Assembly: GCA_023417785.1 (NCBI GenBank)
Contig: JAEZEH010000123.1
Coordinates: 1 to 57,146, forward strand
DNA length: 57,146 nucleotides
Reading direction: 5' to 3'
Source: Bacteroidota bacterium
GTDB taxonomy: Bacteria > Bacteroidota > Bacteroidia > Cytophagales > Cyclobacteriaceae
How positions within the stretch are numbered: position 1 is the first letter of the stretch; each line of letters opens with the position of its first letter. A program made the translations under genes and the position numbers. Shown here in pieces: positions 26,186 to 34,975 of this stretch. The notes under the pieces are model-generated. The model searched no databases, was not told the origin of the DNA, and saw only the letters and a list, made by a program, of their open reading frames with translations.

Positions 26186-27214
26186 CTACTCAAATAATAC
26201 GCTTTTGTACTTTTTAGTGTCTGAGAGCGTGGTCGCAATCCCCTTTCCAACCGAAAGCAAGGGCTGATCGTCGACATGAACCGGAAGTTTTATTTTCGAT
26301 TGAAACCGCTCGCGCAATCCGCGCAATTGCGCGTTTCCACCGGTAACGTGTATTCCGTTTTCATAAATGTCAGCGGCGAGTTCAGGCGGACAAAGTTCCA
26401 ATGTTTGTACTATTCCGTGCTCGATTGACGCGATTGATTTCTCCAGAATAGTAACTACTTCGAAATGGTCGATGGTTCGGGTTACCGGTAAGCCTTCTAC
26501 AAGGTCCTTTCCCTTTACCATCATCGGCTCGGGTATCTCTTCAAGATTATTGATTACTGCGCCTACATTGATTTTGATCTGTTCAGCGGTACGGAGCCCT
26601 ATAGCCATGTTGTAATGCCGGCGGAAGTGGTCCTGAATGGCCTCATCAAAAGTATCACCTGCAGCTTTTACCGACTGAAAAGCTGCTATCCCTGAAAGCG
26701 AGATTATGACGATTTCTGTTAGTCCGCCGCCGATATCGATAACCATTTTCCCTTCCGGTTCACGGATGTTCAGGCCAAGCCCGATTGCGGCAGCCAGCGG
26801 TTCATACAAAAGGTAAGTATGCCGTGCGTTGAACTGATCCAACGCATCGCGCAGTGCCCTTCTCTCAACTTCGGTAGTGCAGTAAGGTATGCCGGCGATC
26901 AGGTTATCGTAGCCACTGAGAAATGACCGTGTTCCTCCGTCAGCCTGGGAAACCATCTCCTTGATCATCTTGCTCGCGGAATCATAATCGGCAATCACAC
27001 CGCCTTTCAAAGGCTTCACCGGTTTTAGCTCAACATGGTTCTTTTCAAACATATTAAATGCTCTGTCACCAACAGCTTTCACAGCATTCGTTTCGGCGTC
27101 AAAAACAATATAGGAAGGCTGTGACAACAAAATCCGTCGCGCATCACTAACCAACGTATTGGTATTGCCAAGGTCAATGGCAAAACTCTTATTCCGGAAA
27201 AAGTTGAAGCTCAT
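26186..27214 (-). CDS. mreB: MreB/Mrl-type actin homologue (stand-alone)
   Basis: A 342-residue rod-shape actin-like ATPase. The phosphate-1 motif is FAIDLGNTNT (Asp14), the connect/phosphate-2 motif is VIDIGGGLTEIVIISLSG, and the adenosine motif is HVTGGNAQLRGL. These are typical MreB features and the length is normal. MreB filaments guide lateral peptidoglycan synthesis under the inner membrane. Here there is no mreC, mreD, pbp2 or rodA beside it, so it is probably a second, dispersed copy rather than the main mre operon; that cannot be confirmed from this window. It has its own terminator. Confidence 0.92.
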   Translation of the reverse strand: MSFNFFRNKSFAIDLGNTNTLVSDARRILLSQPSYIVFDAETNAVKAVGDRAFNMFEKNHVELKPVKPLKGGVIADYDSASKMIKEMVSQADGGTRSFLSGYDNLIAGIPYCTTEVERRALRDALDQFNARHTYLLYEPLAAAIGLGLNIREPEGKMVIDIGGGLTEIVIISLSGIAAFQSVKAAGDTFDEAIQDHFRRHYNMAIGLRTAEQIKINVGAVINNLEEIPEPMMVKGKDLVEGLPVTRTIDHFEVVTILEKSIASIEHGIVQTLELCPPELAADIYENGIHVTGGNAQLRGLRERFQSKIKLPVHVDDQPLLSVGKGIATTLSDTKKYKSVLFE

Positions 27215-27345
27215 CTTCTGGGGGTCTTAAAAACTATTGAGAAAAACTCGGGAATGTGTGACCAAACTGCCGTTCACAAAATTGGCCATTGACTTCGGTG
27301 ACAAATATCGTAACTTCCTTTGCTCTTCCAAAACCTTAAAAGATT

Positions 27346-28749
27346 ATGTCAGATCATTCTACGAAATCCCGAAGAGGATTTCTTAAAAAAGCGCTCACTA
27401 CTACATTAATCAGCGGAACTGCGCCGCTTTTATTACATGGACAAGCTGCCAAAGTCGTTGAACTAAAGGCCGCACGTCAGGAGAAAAAATTCAGCCCGAA
27501 CGACCAGATAAACATCGCTACTATTGGCATGGGAATCATGGGTTTCAGCAATGCACACGTCAGTTCCGAAATACCGGGCGTGAAACTCGTTGCGGCCTGT
27601 GACCTTTATAACGGTAGGCTTGAACGCGCGAAGGAGAAGTATGGTAAAGACCTTTTCACCACCCGCGATTATCGTGAGATACTCGATCGGAAGGATATCG
27701 ACGCGGTAATAATTTCAACCTCCGACCACTGGCATGATCACATCGCCGTAGAAGCGATGAACAAAGGTAAACACGTCTATGTGGAAAAGCCCATGGTCCA
27801 CAAGCTGGAGGAGGGTGAAAAAATCATTGAAACTCAAAAAAAGACAGGCAAAGTGCTTGAAGTAGGGAGCCAACGCGTAAGCTCCGTGGTGACCGAAAAG
27901 ACAGCGGAACTCTTTCGCAGTGGTGTCATCGGGAAACTGATCATGGTTGAAGCCTGGATGGATCGCCACAGCTCGAACGGCGCATGGCAATACTCAATAC
28001 CGACCGATGCTGACAAGAATACCGTCGACTGGGAACGTTTTCTGGGAGATGCCCCCCGCGTTGCCTACGATCCGGTTAGATTCTTCCGATGGCGAAACTA
28101 CCGGGACTATGGAACTGGGATTGCCGGCGATCTGTTCGTTCACTTGTTTTCTGCACTTCATGCCGTTACAGGTTCTGAAGGCCCTGATCGTATTTACAGT
28201 ACGGGCGGCTTACGTTACTGGAAAGATGGTCGCGATGTGCCCGATATTTCCCTCGGATTATTTGACTATCCGGAAACCAAAAATCATCCCGCGTTCAACC
28301 TTCAGATGCGCGTCAATTTTGTAGATGGAAGCGAGCGCGGCGAAGGATTGAAGCTTATTGGTACTGACGGCGTCATTGATATGGGCTGGGGCTCTGTGCG
28401 GGTGACGCGTAACAAGATCTCGGATGTGCCCACGTACGGTGGCTGGGATTCTTTCGATACATTCTCAGAAGCCGAACAGAAAAGATACGAACAGTGGTAC
28501 AAGTCGAAGTATCCAAACCCGGCCGGGCGAACCAAAGAAGACGATATCGAATACAAGGCCCCGGCCAACTACAGCGCCAACACCGACCATCATAAGAACT
28601 TTTATGCAGGCATTCGCGAAGGCAAGCCGATTGTCGAAGACGCGCTTTTCGGAATGCGGGCAGCCGGTCCGGCATTAGCCAGCAACAAGAGTATCTTTGA
28701 AAAGAAAATTATCCATTGGAACCCGGTGAAAGCTCGCGAAAACACTTAA
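27346..28749 (+). CDS. Tat-exported Gfo/Idh/MocA family oxidoreductase
   Basis: A 467-residue NAD(P)-dependent oxidoreductase. The N-terminus (KSRRGFLKKALTTTLISG) is a twin-arginine signal, so it folds with its cofactor in the cytoplasm and is moved to the periplasm. The Rossmann fold begins near INIATIGMGIMG, and VEKPM (Lys148) is the catalytic-region Lys of the family. The C-terminal part (GDLFVHLFSALHAVTG and similar) is the Gfo/Idh/MocA C-domain. Tat-dependent members are frequent in Bacteroidota and Planctomycetota; some act on sugars or inositols, or belong to GH109. No function-specific neighbour gene is present. A strong terminator follows immediately. Confidence 0.92.
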   Translation: MSDHSTKSRRGFLKKALTTTLISGTAPLLLHGQAAKVVELKAARQEKKFSPNDQINIATIGMGIMGFSNAHVSSEIPGVKLVAACDLYNGRLERAKEKYGKDLFTTRDYREILDRKDIDAVIISTSDHWHDHIAVEAMNKGKHVYVEKPMVHKLEEGEKIIETQKKTGKVLEVGSQRVSSVVTEKTAELFRSGVIGKLIMVEAWMDRHSSNGAWQYSIPTDADKNTVDWERFLGDAPRVAYDPVRFFRWRNYRDYGTGIAGDLFVHLFSALHAVTGSEGPDRIYSTGGLRYWKDGRDVPDISLGLFDYPETKNHPAFNLQMRVNFVDGSERGEGLKLIGTDGVIDMGWGSVRVTRNKISDVPTYGGWDSFDTFSEAEQKRYEQWYKSKYPNPAGRTKEDDIEYKAPANYSANTDHHKNFYAGIREGKPIVEDALFGMRAAGPALASNKSIFEKKIIHWNPVKARENT

Positions 28750-28754
28750 CAAGA

Positions 28755-28787
28755 AACGGCCCGGTGTATTCTCGGGCCGTTTTTTTT
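28755..28787 (+). terminator. Intrinsic terminator after the Gfo/Idh/MocA gene
   Basis: A perfect 9-bp GC-rich stem (AACGGCCCG at 28755-28763 with CGGGCCGTT at 28773-28781), a 9-nt loop and eight T residues. It begins 6 bp beyond the stop codon. Confidence 0.92.
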
Positions 28788-28804
28788 CGTTTATAGGTTG
28801 TACC

Positions 28805-31432
28805 TTACAAATGCATCCTTTCGACAATCTCTTCCTCAGGTATGTTTGGCGCCGTAAGACAAATGGGAAACGAGAGACTGAAGTGCGTGCCTTTATCACG
28901 CTGGCTTGTGAACGTGATTACACCATCGAGCTTCTCAGCAGCCTTTCGGATAATGTAAAGCCCAAGGCCATTCCCTTTAGACCTGTCATTTCCCCGGAAA
29001 TACATTTCGAAAATACGATCATGGTATTGTTCGTCAATGCCGTCGCCGTTGTCCTCCACTTCGAGAAGCACACGGTCATCATGCTGAATGGCGCGGAGCC
29101 TCAGCTGAGCTCCCTGGTACCGACAAAAGGCTATGGAGTTCTCTACCAGGTTCTCCAGGATAATGTAAATCATCTCGGGATACGAGACGAAGGTGTCATG
29201 CATTACGCAGGTCGTCGACGTGTGGATGCCCTTTTCCGCCAGAACAGCTTTGAATTGTGCCAGCACCCGGTTGAATAATTCGCTCATCTCCACGCGGCCA
29301 TAGGCTAGTTGCTGTGAACCCAGATCACTTATCGACTGCAGCTTAAGTAACATCTTGTCGAGGTTTGTAGCGGTCTCGCGAACCTTGTCGAACAACTCCC
29401 GCGCGTTCGGATCCACCAGGGTAATTTTGGCCACTTCTGCCAGGCCGAGAAACGTTGTAAGGGGTCGCCGGAAGTCGTGGGAAGCGCGGTAGAAGAAAGT
29501 ATCGAGCTCGCGATAGGCTTCCCGTAACGCGAAGGTCCGTTCCTCCACCTTGGCTTCCAGTTCCTTGTGGCTTTCGGCGATCGTCTGATACGCCTTTTGC
29601 AATTCCTCCGACTGTGTCTGAAGTTCCTCCTTTTGTTCTACAATCTCAACATGTGCCGATTTGATTTCGTTGTTATACTGGTAAGTCTTATACGCCAACA
29701 ACGATACGAGCACCAATGCAAATACTATGAATATGATGATATAACCCTGAAGATTTATCTGCGACTTCTGAAGCTCTAACTGCTTGGCCTGCAGTCTTTT
29801 TTCCTGATTCAGTAAAGTAATCGCTTTATCCTTCTGCTCGGTTTGATAAAGGGCCTGCATCTCCGCCAGTCGGCTCGCCCCCGATTCGTGATAGAGGCTG
29901 TCGTTCAAATCGGAATACCGCTTGTGCCATGCGAGTGCCTGCTTGTGATCCCCCTGGTATTCGAAAAATTCCGACCAGTAGAAGTAGTTCTCCATTTGCA
30001 ACTTTAGTGAACCGGTTTCTTTACCGATCTCATCGGCTTTTACCAGATAATAACGTGCACTGTCGAATTGGCTAAGGTAGGTGTAAACGCTTCCTATGCT
30101 GCTGAAGGCGATCCCGATATTGAATTTATTTCCCGTGGCTTCCTCATATTTGTAAGCCTTCAAGTGATGTTGCAAGGCCTGCCTATACAGTTTTTGTTCT
30201 TCGTAGATCATGCCGAGGTTATAGTGACAAGCAGCGATCCCCTCAAGGTGTCCGATAGAGGATCTTATTCCAAGTGCGTGATCAATCCACTTTACAGCTT
30301 CCGGATAATCTTTTTGTTCGTAGTAAATGACACCTTTAACATTGTAGCTATTCGCGATTCCAAATGAGTCGCGGATTTGTTCGCGTACCTTCAATGACTT
30401 TTCCAGAAATTCAAAAGCAGGTGAAAAATCCTTCTGATTCTTGTAAATCCAGGCAATGTTGCTGGTGATTTTTCCGACCTCATATTTCATATCCAGGCGC
30501 TCGGAAATCTTCAGCGCCTCCAGATAGTAACGCATGGATAAATCGTTCTGGCCAAGCACTTCATAAACATCTCCAAGACCCGAATACACCCTCACGAAAG
30601 TCTGCGGCTCCTCCTTTCCATTCAATTGGTCAAGCACGTCAAGCAGGATCTCCAGCGCGACAACAAATTCGCCCAGTTTGAAATTAATCTCCGCCTTGTT
30701 GATGCTGCATTGCAGCTTAAGATATTGATCACCAATCCTTTCAGCCAGAGCACATCCATCGTTAATATCAGTGTCAGCCTTCTGGTAATCGCCCAGATTC
30801 CTGTTCAATTCAGACAATGCAAAAAGCGTCTCTGCCTTACCGTACAGACTTCCCACTTCCGAATAAAGTTCACGTGCGGAGAGAAGAGCCTCGCGGGCAA
30901 GCTCGTTTTTCCAGCGCTGCACATAGAGTTTCCCGAGGCTTCGGTAGCCAAAGGCGAGGTGGTTTTTATTACTCTCGCCTACAAGCAAGGCAATTCCCTG
31001 ATTATAGAAGTAAGCTGACGAGTCATACGAAGAGACGGACCGGTAAAGGTTTCCCGTAAGGAGATAATTATATCCGAGGTCACTATCCGGCAAAGCGGGC
31101 AACGCCGCTCCCCGCCGATAATAAGACAACGCATTACGGAATTCACCTTTGACGAAAAAATAATACCCTTTGAGCGTAAGAGCCAGCCGCTCCCCCTTCA
31201 GGTACTTGTGTTCACGTGCGAGCATAATTGCCTGATCTGCATATTGATACGCTCTCACTGCGTCTTCATCAAATAAAGTGTAGGCAAGGCGATTCAGCTC
31301 ATCTACTTTCCGGATGGGATCATCGGTAGTTTCGCTTTGGAGGGCAGGCGTATCTGTTCGGCCTTCCTGGGCGGCCAGAGTGAGGTCAGGGAGACAGCAG
31401 CCCAGCGTCAACAATAATAACAGCCTAACCAT
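28805..31432 (-). CDS. TPR-domain sensor histidine kinase
   Basis: An 875-residue membrane histidine kinase. A signal peptide (LLLLLTLGCCLPDLTLAAQ) is followed by about 12 tetratricopeptide repeats (about 60-520, with recurrent A..Y..A...Y motifs), a coiled coil, one membrane segment at about 565-585, a second coiled coil, a HisKA domain with His652 in RASHDFRRPL (Asp instead of the usual Glu after His), and a HATPase_c domain with NGDGID and NGLGLYI. The TPR region is periplasmic in this topology and probably senses a protein partner. There is no response regulator adjacent, so it is an orphan kinase. It faces the divergent prohibitin-like gene. Confidence 0.92.
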   Translation of the reverse strand: MVRLLLLLTLGCCLPDLTLAAQEGRTDTPALQSETTDDPIRKVDELNRLAYTLFDEDAVRAYQYADQAIMLAREHKYLKGERLALTLKGYYFFVKGEFRNALSYYRRGAALPALPDSDLGYNYLLTGNLYRSVSSYDSSAYFYNQGIALLVGESNKNHLAFGYRSLGKLYVQRWKNELAREALLSARELYSEVGSLYGKAETLFALSELNRNLGDYQKADTDINDGCALAERIGDQYLKLQCSINKAEINFKLGEFVVALEILLDVLDQLNGKEEPQTFVRVYSGLGDVYEVLGQNDLSMRYYLEALKISERLDMKYEVGKITSNIAWIYKNQKDFSPAFEFLEKSLKVREQIRDSFGIANSYNVKGVIYYEQKDYPEAVKWIDHALGIRSSIGHLEGIAACHYNLGMIYEEQKLYRQALQHHLKAYKYEEATGNKFNIGIAFSSIGSVYTYLSQFDSARYYLVKADEIGKETGSLKLQMENYFYWSEFFEYQGDHKQALAWHKRYSDLNDSLYHESGASRLAEMQALYQTEQKDKAITLLNQEKRLQAKQLELQKSQINLQGYIIIFIVFALVLVSLLAYKTYQYNNEIKSAHVEIVEQKEELQTQSEELQKAYQTIAESHKELEAKVEERTFALREAYRELDTFFYRASHDFRRPLTTFLGLAEVAKITLVDPNARELFDKVRETATNLDKMLLKLQSISDLGSQQLAYGRVEMSELFNRVLAQFKAVLAEKGIHTSTTCVMHDTFVSYPEMIYIILENLVENSIAFCRYQGAQLRLRAIQHDDRVLLEVEDNGDGIDEQYHDRIFEMYFRGNDRSKGNGLGLYIIRKAAEKLDGVITFTSQRDKGTHFSLSFPICLTAPNIPEEEIVERMHL

Positions 31433-31582
31433 TATAGATTTTCAACCCTCTATATTACAGCATTTTTTCGTAAGCAGAGTCATGCAGTTTCGGCAAAATG
31501 CAAATTAAATCTCTGGCAATGATTTACTTGAGTAGAAAATAATAAACCCTGTTCACGCTCCTCGTTCTCGCAGGTAATGTTG

Positions 31583-31590
31583 TAGTTTTG
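31583..31590 (+). promoter_or_regulatory. Candidate -7 element of the prohibitin-like gene (TAGTTTTG)
   Basis: Perfect match to TAnnTTTG, 48 bp upstream of the ATG at 31639. A good -33 TTG is not seen at the expected spacing. Confidence 0.4.
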
Positions 31591-31638
31591 AGGCCGCCTT
31601 TTGGCTAAGAATGAATTGTAACTCCTAACCTGAAAAGA

Positions 31639-32457
31639 ATGAATAATCGTAAACTATTGCCATTTATCGTCCTTGCCGTAATCTTCCTGTTTATCCTCGC
31701 CGGGCTGTCCAGCAGCATCTTCTATAAAATCGGTCCTTACGAACGGGCCGTTATCTTTTATCCATTCGGCGAAGGCCTCGCCCGCGACAACACAATTGAA
31801 CCTGGAACGCACATCAAGGCACCGTGGAATGACGTGATCGTTTATGAAGTAGCCGAAACTACGTCGGAAGAAAAGATGGATATCAACGACAAGAATGGGC
31901 TTCCGATTCATGTAGATGTTTCGGTCCGTTATTACCCCATGCCCGACCGCATCGGTCATATCCATGAAAAATTTACAAAGGCCTATGTTGATCGTCTGGT
32001 TATCCCGGAAGTCCGGTCCGTGAGCCGGCAAGTCATGGCCCGTTACACGGCCGAGGAAATATACTCCACCAAGAGAGCGGAAGTTGAAGTGGCCATTATG
32101 AGCGACACGCAGAAGATCCTGAATGCCAATTACGTAAATGCTACGGCTGTCCTGATTCGGTCCATAACGCTTCCGGATCAGATCCGAGTTGCTATTGAGA
32201 ACAAACTTCAGCAACAACAGGAAGCGCTGGCTTATCAATATCGCCTTGACAAAGAAAAAAGCGAAGCGGAAAGAAAGCGGATCGCAGCAGAAGGAGAAGC
32301 TGCCGCAAACAATATTGTGAACAACAGCCTTTCGGACAAGCTGCTAAAAATGAGGGGTATTGAAGCCACGTTGGAGCTTTCCAAGTCACCGAATTCCAAG
32401 ATTGTCATCATCGGATCCGGCAAGGATGGAATGCCGCTGATTCTTGGAAACAATTAA
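31639..32457 (+). CDS. Prohibitin/SPFH (band 7) membrane protein
   Basis: A 272-residue protein with one N-terminal membrane anchor (about residues 7-28) and an SPFH domain (GPYERAVIFYPFG to about residue 190), then a coiled-coil segment (KLQQQQEALAYQYRLDKEKSEAERKRIAAEGEAA) that drives ring formation. Prohibitin-type proteins form large membrane rings and act with AAA proteases in membrane quality control. The late QAYA-type segment and C-terminal KIVIIGSGKDGMPLILG are normal for prohibitins. It stands 82 bp upstream of citrate synthase; a hairpin lies between them. No FtsH-like partner gene is close by. Confidence 0.92.
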   Translation: MNNRKLLPFIVLAVIFLFILAGLSSSIFYKIGPYERAVIFYPFGEGLARDNTIEPGTHIKAPWNDVIVYEVAETTSEEKMDINDKNGLPIHVDVSVRYYPMPDRIGHIHEKFTKAYVDRLVIPEVRSVSRQVMARYTAEEIYSTKRAEVEVAIMSDTQKILNANYVNATAVLIRSITLPDQIRVAIENKLQQQQEALAYQYRLDKEKSEAERKRIAAEGEAAANNIVNNSLSDKLLKMRGIEATLELSKSPNSKIVIIGSGKDGMPLILGNN

Positions 32458-32473
32458 AAAACCTATTTTTTAG

Positions 32474-32496
32474 ACCGTTTTTTTCCCGGAAACGGT
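32474..32496 (+). terminator. Possible hairpin between the SPFH gene and gltA
   Basis: ACCGTTT (32474-32480) and AAACGGT (32490-32496) form a 7-bp stem with a 9-nt loop. The following TTTGAGG is a poor T run, so termination is doubtful and a leader structure of gltA is possible. Confidence 0.35.
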
Positions 32497-32538
32497 TTGA
32501 GGCGTATATTTAAAACCTTGTGATAAAACTTTTTAAAA

Positions 32539-33825
32539 ATGTCTAAAACTGCTGAACTGATTATTGATGGGAAGTCTTACACCTTTCCGATCATTGCCGG
32601 TAGCGAGAATGAAAACGCTATCGACATTAGCGATCTGTTGGAAAAGACCGGAACCATAACACTTGACCTGGGCTATAAGAACACCGGAGCTACGAAAAGT
32701 GCAATTACTTTCCTTGATGGCGACAAAGGTATTCTCCGTTACCGGGGATACGGTATCGAGGATCTTGCCGAGAAGTCGAACTTTCTCGAAGTTGCCTACC
32801 TGCTCATCTTTGGTGAACTGCCCACGCAACAGCAGTTCGACAAATTCGCATACGACATTAAGACGCATACGCTTGTCCATGAGGACATCAAGAAGATGCT
32901 GGACGGATTTCCGTCAACGGCACATCCAATGGGCGTTCTCGCTTCATTATTTTGTTCACAAACGGCGTTCTACCCCGAATCGCTTGACCCCAACCGCTCA
33001 GCGGAAGGCGTCTACCTGAGTATCATCCGTTCGCTGGCCAAGATGCCAACGTTCGCGGCGTGGGCTTATAAAAATGCCATCGGGCATCCGGTGAATTATC
33101 CGGACAACAGCCTGGATTATTGTTCGCGTTTCCTGAAGATGATGTTCGCACTTCCCGCCGAACATTACGAGCCGGACGATGTTATCTCCTCCGCCCTCGA
33201 CAAGCTGCTTATCCTCCATGCAGACCACGAACAAAACTGTTCGACGTCTACGGTGAGAATGGTGGGTTCGTCCAAGGCAAGCATCTACTCATCGATTTCC
33301 GCCGGTATCAACGCTTTATGGGGTCCCTTACATGGTGGTGCTAATCAGGAAGTTATCGTAATGCTTGAAAATATTCGTCAGGATGGTGGTGATACTGAAA
33401 AATGGATCAATAAGGCCAAAGACAAGAACAGCGGATTCCGCCTGATGGGCTTCGGCCACCGGGTCTATAAGAACTTCGACCCACGTGCTCGGATCATCAA
33501 AAAAGCCGCCGACGACGTGCTTACCAAACTAGGTGTCAACGATCCCGTTCTTGAGATCGCCATGAAACTCGAAGAAGCTGCTCTCAAAGATCCCTACTTT
33601 GTAGAACGCAAACTCTATCCGAATGTGGACTTTTATTCAGGAATCATTTACCGCGCCCTCGGCATTCCGGTTGAAATGTTTACTGTCATGTTTGCCATTG
33701 GTCGCCTTCCCGGATGGATCGCTCAATGGAAAGAGATGCGCGAGAACAAGGAACCTATTGGCCGCCCGCGACAGGTTTACACTGGTACGCCTAACCGGGA
33801 TTTTGTCGACATGAAAAAACGCTAG
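32539..33825 (+). CDS. gltA: Citrate synthase
   Basis: A 428-residue hexameric-type (type II) citrate synthase that condenses oxaloacetate and acetyl-CoA, the first step of the TCA cycle. The catalytic residues are His265 (WGPLHGGANQEV), His307 (GFGHRVYKNFDPR) and Asp364 (VDFYSGIIYR), at the spacing seen in E. coli GltA. The length equals that of E. coli GltA, and an N-terminal beta domain of the NADH-regulated type is present (KTAELIIDGKSYTFPI...). A terminator follows the gene; the next gene is acyl-CoA-binding protein. No other TCA-cycle gene is nearby. Confidence 0.98.
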   Translation: MSKTAELIIDGKSYTFPIIAGSENENAIDISDLLEKTGTITLDLGYKNTGATKSAITFLDGDKGILRYRGYGIEDLAEKSNFLEVAYLLIFGELPTQQQFDKFAYDIKTHTLVHEDIKKMLDGFPSTAHPMGVLASLFCSQTAFYPESLDPNRSAEGVYLSIIRSLAKMPTFAAWAYKNAIGHPVNYPDNSLDYCSRFLKMMFALPAEHYEPDDVISSALDKLLILHADHEQNCSTSTVRMVGSSKASIYSSISAGINALWGPLHGGANQEVIVMLENIRQDGGDTEKWINKAKDKNSGFRLMGFGHRVYKNFDPRARIIKKAADDVLTKLGVNDPVLEIAMKLEEAALKDPYFVERKLYPNVDFYSGIIYRALGIPVEMFTVMFAIGRLPGWIAQWKEMRENKEPIGRPRQVYTGTPNRDFVDMKKR

Positions 33826-33842
33826 AATACATTGTTATCAAC

Positions 33843-33871
33843 AGCCCTCGTATGACGTACGGGGGCTTTTT
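33843..33871 (+). terminator. Intrinsic terminator after gltA
   Basis: A 10-bp stem containing one G-T pair (AGCCCTCGTA at 33843-33852 with TACGGGGGCT at 33858-33867), a 5-nt loop and TTTTT. It lies 17 bp beyond the gltA stop codon. Confidence 0.88.
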
Positions 33872-33882
33872 ATTCCCTGACT

Positions 33883-34146
33883 ATGGATCTCAACGCAAAA
33901 TTTGACCAAGCCGTCGCCAAATCCAAAGAACTTACCAGGCGCCCCGGCAACGAAGAACTTCTGAAGCTGTATGGATTGTATAAACAAGCCACCGAAGGCG
34001 ATGTGGCCGGTGAACGGCCCGGAGGCTTCGATTTTAAAGCTATTGCCAAATACGACGCATGGTCAGAGCTTAAAGGCACATCGCGCGAAAGTGCCCGGGA
34101 GGCATACATCGCTTTCGTTGAGCAGCTCCATCAGCAATACGCCTGA
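33883..34146 (+). CDS. Acyl-CoA-binding protein (ACBP)
   Basis: An 87-residue cytoplasmic four-helix ACBP that binds long-chain acyl-CoA esters. Hallmarks are DLNAKFDQAVAKSKEL, the YGLYKQATEGDV loop, and the KYDAWSELKGTSRESAREAYI helix containing the Tyr/Lys acyl-CoA contacts. The length is the family standard. ACBPs are common in eukaryotes but sporadic in bacteria; Bacteroidota often have one. It is immediately upstream of rsmE (the stop codon and the GTG start are only 3 bp apart), so the two are cotranscribed. The start ATG follows the gltA terminator by 11 bp. Confidence 0.95.
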   Translation: MDLNAKFDQAVAKSKELTRRPGNEELLKLYGLYKQATEGDVAGERPGGFDFKAIAKYDAWSELKGTSRESAREAYIAFVEQLHQQYA

Positions 34147-34149
34147 GAT

Positions 34150-34848
34150 GTGAACCTTTTTTATCAACCGCGGATCCCAGAGGGCATTCATTACCTCGAC
34201 GAAGAAGAATCGCGCCACTGTACACGGGTACTCCGCCGCAAGCCTGGCGATCTGATCCGGATAACCGATGGCAAAGGATACTTCTATGATGCCGTGATCA
34301 CCGATGCGGGGCAGCGTCAATGTGGCTTCGGCATACGCGAGACGATTTCCGTTCCTGAAAGGACCTACCCTATCCATATAGCGGTATCACCCACAAAAAA
34401 CGCCGACCGTATTGAATGGTTTATTGAAAAGTCCGTGGAGATTGGTATCGAGCGGATTACCTTACTCTCCTGCGCGCACACCGAGCGTACCTTCATAAAA
34501 CCGGAACGGCTGATGAAGGTCGCCATAAGCGCGATGAAACAATCCCTGAAGGCCCGCCTCCCCGTCATTGATCCGGTTACTTCGTTTTCTGATGTGCTTT
34601 CACAGGCAGATTCAGTGGACCGCTATATCGCGTGGGTCGATCCCGAAAATCCGCGGCACCTCAAAGATGCTGCACAAAAGGGTCGCCCCGCCCTCGTATT
34701 GATCGGCCCAGAAGGCGACTTCTCGGCCGACGAACAAAAGGACGCGGTGTACCATGGATTTCAAAAGGTCAGCCTTGGCACGAGCCGCCTCCGTACCGAA
34801 ACTGCGGCCCTGGTGGCGTGCCATATATTGAACCTGATCAATTCATAA
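34150..34848 (+). CDS. rsmE: 16S rRNA (uracil-1498-N3)-methyltransferase RsmE
   Basis: A 232-residue SPOUT-family methyltransferase that methylates U1498 in helix 44 of 16S rRNA. The start is GTG; the overlapping ATG two bases upstream is out of frame. An N-terminal PUA-like domain (FYQPRIPEG, HCTRVLRRKPGD) precedes the trefoil-knot domain with the SAM-binding motifs LIGPEGDFSADE and LGTSRLRTETAALVACHIL. The length is normal. Cotranscription with the ACBP gene is indicated by the 3-bp spacing. Confidence 0.96.
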   Translation: MNLFYQPRIPEGIHYLDEEESRHCTRVLRRKPGDLIRITDGKGYFYDAVITDAGQRQCGFGIRETISVPERTYPIHIAVSPTKNADRIEWFIEKSVEIGIERITLLSCAHTERTFIKPERLMKVAISAMKQSLKARLPVIDPVTSFSDVLSQADSVDRYIAWVDPENPRHLKDAAQKGRPALVLIGPEGDFSADEQKDAVYHGFQKVSLGTSRLRTETAALVACHILNLINS

Positions 34849-34975
34849 TATTCCGGATAAACTTACACGTAAGGGAAGCAGTTGCAGCACCAGTTGTGTT
34901 TGCCTGAGATTCCTTGTTAATTGCTTCGTTTCTATCCGGTAAGCCGGCATTGTTTCACCCTCTCTGTTTTTTTCG

